This document shows, in pieces, positions 5,518 through 8,259 of a DNA stretch of 8,259 nt. The notes beneath the pieces were generated by a model. The model was not told where the DNA came from, ran no database searches, and was given only the letters and a program-made list of their open reading frames with translations. The translations under genes and the position numbers were made by a program. Source of the DNA: Anaerolineae bacterium (GTDB taxonomy: Bacteria; Chloroflexota; Anaerolineae; Aggregatilineales; Phototrophicaceae); NCBI GenBank assembly GCA_020848855.1, contig JADLHH010000120.1, positions 1-8,259 on the forward strand, read 5' to 3'. How positions within the stretch are numbered: the first letter of the stretch is position 1; each line of letters starts with the position of its first letter.

Positions 5518-6630
5518 CTACCCCTGAATGAAATACGTCCGCCCGACCGGGCGCGTGCCGATGCGCGTGAACAGCGACGCCCCCAGTCCCACCGAGCTGA
5601 ACAGTCCCAGCAGCAGCAGGCTGATAGCGAAGCCGAACGGCAGCAGCGCGATCACGCCCAGCCCGACCGACAGCGCCAGGCTGCCGGCGACCGCTGCGAT
5701 CAGCGGCGGCGTGGGGAATTTCGATACCCGGCTCAGCAGCCAGTCGCCGATCATGATCACCGCCGTCACCAGCCCGGTCATGGTCAGCGCCACCAGCGCC
5801 AGCGCCAGAATCAGGAATACCGGGATCAGCAGCAAGCCGAGCGGCGGGATCGTCGCGAGCAGCAGGATCATGCCGAAGAACACGCCGACCGCCAGCGCGT
5901 ACACGGCGATACCCACGCCGCCGAAGCCGCGCGGGCGTGCCCGCATCGCTTCCTCAATGTGGCTGATCTGGCGCGGGAAGAACGTCACCAGCAGCACCGA
6001 AAAGCCCGTCAGCATCACCATCCCCACGATGGCGAAGCCCATCGTCGCCAGCGTGTCGAGCCGCGCGCCGAGCGTGCTGCCGCCTAGCGACGTTTCGCGC
6101 AGCGCGATCAGCGCCGAGAACGGGTTGATGCCGTTGTTGATGCAGGTCGGCGCCGGCATATTGACGCGCCGGTCGGTGAGGTTTTCTGTACATACGTCGA
6201 CCACGCCGCTGATGCGTGCATCCCGCAGGATCGTCACCTGTTCCGCCGAGATGTGCAGGTCGCCCGCCACCGTCCCGCCGAACGTCACCGCCGTGCCCAG
6301 CAGATTCGCGTTTCCGGCGATCTGCGCGCCGGGGTTGACGATCAGCGTGTCGCCAATCGCGCTCAGGTCGCCCTCGACCGCGCCCGCGACGGCGATGGTA
6401 TCGCCCAGCAGCGAAGCGTTGCCGCCGACGCGGCTCCCCATGTCCAGCGCGACCGTCCCGCCGAAGATCGCCAGATCACCCGCGTGGCTCTCGGTCAGTG
6501 TATACGATTCGAAAATCACGTTTTTCTCGTCCGGCGTGGCGTGCTGCAGGAATGGCTGCCGCACCAGCAGCGCCAGTATCAAGATGCCGATTACCGCCCC
6601 GGCAAAGACGAGAAAATTGCGACCGCGCAT
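5518..6630 (-). CDS. Bactofilin-like polymer-forming domain protein with C-terminal membrane helices
   Basis: This is a 370-residue protein. ATG 6630 is preferred over the GTG two codons upstream because AGGG lies 7 nt before it. An N-terminal membrane anchor or signal (residues 5-23) is followed by a glycine-rich right-handed beta-solenoid at about 48-142 (GDLAIFGGTV, GGNASLLGDTIAV, GDLSAIGDTLIV, GNANLLGTAVTFGGTVAGDL), the bactofilin-like pattern. After a loop with C147 and C163, perhaps a disulfide outside the membrane, come about five to six hydrophobic helices (195-217, 238-258, 262-285, 286-300, 309-330, 331-350). The topology suggests an extracytoplasmic solenoid tethered to a membrane bundle, unlike classic cytoplasmic bactofilins. 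It starts 9 nt after the anti-sigma stop and is the last gene of the operon, so a role in envelope stress sensing or repair is likely but inferred. Confidence 0.75.
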   Translation of the reverse strand: MRGRNFLVFAGAVIGILILALLVRQPFLQHATPDEKNVIFESYTLTESHAGDLAIFGGTVALDMGSRVGGNASLLGDTIAVAGAVEGDLSAIGDTLIVNPGAQIAGNANLLGTAVTFGGTVAGDLHISAEQVTILRDARISGVVDVCTENLTDRRVNMPAPTCINNGINPFSALIALRETSLGGSTLGARLDTLATMGFAIVGMVMLTGFSVLLVTFFPRQISHIEEAMRARPRGFGGVGIAVYALAVGVFFGMILLLATIPPLGLLLIPVFLILALALVALTMTGLVTAVIMIGDWLLSRVSKFPTPPLIAAVAGSLALSVGLGVIALLPFGFAISLLLLGLFSSVGLGASLFTRIGTRPVGRTYFIQG

Positions 6631-6639
6631 CTTCACACC

Positions 6640-7176
6640 CTATGCTTCTTCCCGGTTTTGCCACGCGAACCGCCCCAGCCAGAGCAGGGCGACCGGGATT
6701 AACGTGAGCATCAACACCGGGGCTTCAGGGTAGGCTTTCAGCACATCCTGCGCCCCCTGCACCACCGAATCGAGCGAGTTCAGCACCACCGCCAGCAGGT
6801 TGATCACCTGCTCGATCAGCGTATTCAGCGCCGTCGCGCTGGTGATCACGTTCAGAATGAGTAAGCCGAGTGCCGCCAGCAGCGGCGTCAATACCAGCGT
6901 CACCAGCGCCAAGCCGAGCGCCAGCGCCAGCCCCGACGACCGGCGAAGCTGCTCCGGCTGCAAGCCTTCCGCCAGCCGAGCCATGATGCGCAGCGCCAGT
7001 CCCTGCGGCGCGCGCTCGAACGGCGCGGCGCGCAGCATCCGGTCGACCTGCTTCAGCCGCTGAAACTCGGCGGCGTCGGCGGGCGACTGGTCGATCTGCG
7101 CGTACAGTTCGCTCAGTTCCTCCGCCGGCAGGTTTTTATCCAGCGCTTCCTGCATCCGTCGGTTCTGTCGGGACAT
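6640..7176 (-). CDS. Membrane-bound anti-sigma factor, zinc-less
   Basis: This is a 178-residue protein whose ATG overlaps the sigma stop by one base (TAATG), so translation is coupled. Residues 1-75 are a helical cytoplasmic domain with the layout of anti-sigma ZAS domains (DKNLPAEELSELYAQIDQ, then FQRLKQVDRMLRAAP and ALRIMARL). The zinc ligands HxxxCxxC are replaced: by my alignment H is Q27 and the cysteines are S31 and D34. A long hydrophobic stretch at about 82-112, an amphipathic or second membrane segment at 118-135, and a final helix at 152-170 anchor it. It should hold the ECF sigma factor at the membrane until a signal releases it. Assignment rests on position and topology more than on motifs. 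Without zinc it should not respond to thiol redox state as some ZAS proteins do. Confidence 0.75.
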   Translation of the reverse strand: MSRQNRRMQEALDKNLPAEELSELYAQIDQSPADAAEFQRLKQVDRMLRAAPFERAPQGLALRIMARLAEGLQPEQLRRSSGLALALGLALVTLVLTPLLAALGLLILNVITSATALNTLIEQVINLLAVVLNSLDSVVQGAQDVLKAYPEAPVLMLTLIPVALLWLGRFAWQNREEA

Positions 7177-7772
7177 TATGCATTCTCCAGTAAAGGCGTA
7201 ATTGAGCTGGATGCCGTCTTCGGGTTCAGATGATCGGCGAGGAGCTGGCGGGCGCGGAACAGGCGGCTTTTGATGGCGCTCTCGGTCGTGTCCAGAATGT
7301 CGGCAATTTCGCTGTACGAATAGTCGTACCAGTAGCGCAGTATCACCGCCGCCCGGTATTCCGGGTTCAGCTTGCCGAGTATGCTTTGAAGCGCTTCGCG
7401 TCGTTCGTTCAGGATCGTCACGTCTTCCGGCTCCGGCTCGTCGCTGCTCAGCGATAAATTCGGCAGGATGTCATCCTCGATAGACAGCCACTTCAACCGC
7501 CGGCGTCGCAGCCGGTCGATGCAGTGGTTGGAAGCAATCGTCAGCAGCCACGTCTTGAACGACCGCGACGGGTCGTAGCGCTGCAGGTTAAGATAGGCGC
7601 GCAAAAATGCCTCCTGTGAGGCGTCCTCAGCTTCGGTACGCTCGGAAAGAAGACGGTAGCACAGGTTATATACGGCGTCCTGATAGGTGTAGACCAGTTC
7701 CGCAAAGGCATCCTGATCGCCCTCCATTGCCGCTTGTACCCATTCCAGAACCACCGGGTCGGGTGTAGACAC
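7176..7772 (-). CDS. ECF (sigma-70 family, RpoE-like) RNA polymerase sigma factor
   Basis: This is a 198-residue protein. GTG 7772 is chosen: AAGGA lies just upstream, and the protein then starts MSTPDPVVLEWVQAAMEGDQ at the usual ECF distance before region 2; a TTG at 7805 would add eleven unlikely residues. Region 2 spans about 20-92: DAFAELVYTYQDAVYNLCYR, AEDASQEAFLRAY (core-binding and -10 recognition), SFKTWLLTIASNHCIDRLRRRR. An acidic linker (99-122) leads to region 4 at about 123-182 (LQSILGKLNPEYRAAVILRY, then the helix-turn-helix YSEIADILDTTESAIKSRLFRAR) for -35 recognition. No extra C-terminal domain is present. It directs RNA polymerase to a stress regulon and is first in an operon with its anti-sigma factor and a bactofilin-like protein. 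The ECF family call is secure; the subgroup and signal are unknown. Confidence 0.93.
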   Translation of the reverse strand: MSTPDPVVLEWVQAAMEGDQDAFAELVYTYQDAVYNLCYRLLSERTEAEDASQEAFLRAYLNLQRYDPSRSFKTWLLTIASNHCIDRLRRRRLKWLSIEDDILPNLSLSSDEPEPEDVTILNERREALQSILGKLNPEYRAAVILRYWYDYSYSEIADILDTTESAIKSRLFRARQLLADHLNPKTASSSITPLLENA

Positions 7773-7826
7773 GTATCCTTCGCTCCAACAGCGTCGGTCA
7801 GACAAGCGTGGCTTCTGATGATCCTA

Positions 7827-7852
7827 TACGCAGCCTGATTCGAGAAGTTGCG
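7827..7852 (-). promoter_or_regulatory. Candidate ECF-type autoregulatory promoter of the sigma operon
   Basis: Read on the minus strand, CGCAAC (7847-7852) and CGTA (7827-7830) are separated by exactly 16 nt, close to the sigma-W-type pattern TGAAAC-N16-CGTA. Transcription would start near 7820, giving a leader of about 48 nt to GTG 7772. Autoregulation is common in ECF families; this site is inferred from pattern and position only. Confidence 0.35.
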
Positions 7853-7944
7853 CTCCCAATTATGAATGATTCGTGATTAATTGTAGACCGGGACTCGCAA
7901 CAAGGGGGCAAACACTCACAAATCCATTTGTATGGCAGCGTCGA

Positions 7945-7950
7945 TATAAT
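7945..7950 (+). promoter_or_regulatory. Perfect -10 hexamer upstream of the ABM-like gene
   Basis: TATAAT lies 37 nt before the ATG at 7987, centred in the imperfect palindrome CGTCG-ATATAATATCAA-CGACG (7939-7960). No good -35 is visible at 16-18 nt. The palindrome around the -10 could be a repressor site. Confidence 0.35.
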
Positions 7951-7986
7951 ATCAACGACGAATGGTTCACATCAGGAGATCGCCTC

Positions 7987-8259
7987 ATGTTCGCGGTTGT
8001 CAACCACCTGCACTTCACCAAATCCACCGACGAGATCGGTCTCGCCATGCGGCAGGAGGGGCTGCCGCTGCTGGCGACCTACCCCGGCTTTCAGGATTTC
8101 TACTTCGTCAGAGTCGACGACAGTCACGGCATCGTGATCATCCTGTGGGATACCCCCGCCAACGCCATGAACGGCTCGCAGCAGTTTGGTCCGTCATGGT
8201 TCGCCGCCAACGTCGCGCCGTATCTCGCCAGCGAGCAGCAGCGCTCCGTCGGTCCCGTC
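7987..8259 (+). CDS. ABM-like ferredoxin-fold protein (3' end cut by window)
   Basis: ATG 7987 follows AGGAG (7974-7978) at 8-nt spacing, and the frame is open for 91 codons to the window edge with no stop. The translation MFAVVNHLHFTKSTDEIG, then LPLLATYPGFQDFYFVRVD and HGIVIILWDTPANAM, follows the beta-alpha-beta pattern of dimeric alpha-beta-barrel (antibiotic biosynthesis monooxygenase-like) proteins: a first strand, a helix, the PGF turn and two further strands. Such proteins are about 95-110 residues, so little is missing. No cofactor residues are diagnostic; many members are of unknown role. It diverges from the sigma operon across a 214-nt gap. Confidence 0.65.
   Translation, partial: MFAVVNHLHFTKSTDEIGLAMRQEGLPLLATYPGFQDFYFVRVDDSHGIVIILWDTPANAMNGSQQFGPSWFAANVAPYLASEQQRSVGPV

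Noticed and set aside
5528..6733. 401-codon plus-strand frame opposite the bactofilin-like gene
   Set aside because: Ser/Pro/Thr-rich shadow; the minus strand holds the signal sequence, solenoid and membrane helices in operon order.
1..8259. CRISPR arrays, tRNA or rRNA genes
   Set aside because: I looked for regularly spaced direct repeats and for cloverleaf or rRNA-like sequence and saw none; the 5423-5473 structure lacks tRNA features such as a TTCGA loop in context or a CCA end.

Overview
The window looks like a chromosomal fragment from a Chloroflexota-type bacterium (Anaerolineae-like). This is inferred from the gene content: a GC-rich genome, an ECF sigma factor with a zinc-less membrane anti-sigma factor and a bactofilin-like membrane protein, PTPTPT linkers in a secreted protein, and a VapB/PIN pair of a kind I associate with Chloroflexota and cyanobacteria. 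It is not proven. Most of the window is roughly 60-68% GC in the lines I counted. The first ~650 bases are about 42% GC and look acquired.

Layout. (1) Positions 1-646, minus strand: a TIR-domain protein whose C-terminus enters a YfbU-like domain and is cut by the window edge. This TIR-YfbU fusion is the best candidate for an undescribed defence effector. (2) A 9-bp inverted repeat at 676-717 sits on the composition boundary. (3) Positions 736-2187, minus: a full-length methylmalonate-semialdehyde dehydrogenase (mmsA) broken by one in-frame TAG at codon 94. (4) Positions 2306-2980, plus: a VapBC-type toxin-antitoxin pair. The antitoxin is intact; the PIN toxin carries a one-base frameshift near 2639. 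(5) Positions 2982-3422, minus: a small lipocalin-like protein that converges on the toxin gene. (6) Positions 3523-5259, minus: a secreted protein with six copies of an exactly 36-residue repeat, arranged as two triads, each followed by a cysteine-containing helical module. (7) Positions 5260-5517: an intergenic region with a good promoter, a hairpin, short heptad repeats and a three-stem palindromic structure. (8) Positions 5518-7772, minus: a tight operon of ECF sigma factor, zinc-less anti-sigma protein and bactofilin-like polytopic membrane protein. (9) Positions 7987-8259, plus: the start of a small ABM-like ferredoxin-fold protein, divergent from the sigma operon.

How the genes fit together. 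The sigma and anti-sigma genes share a TAATG stop-start overlap, and the third gene follows after 9 nt, so the three should work as one envelope-stress-type signalling unit. A TGAAAC-N16-CGTA-like site upstream suggests that the sigma factor controls its own operon. Two neighbouring accessory genes, mmsA and the PIN toxin, each carry one simple inactivating lesion. Together with the AT-rich TIR gene this suggests a locus in flux, although sequencing or assembly error must be excluded. TAG ends at least five genes here, so the internal TAG in mmsA is unlikely to be recoded.
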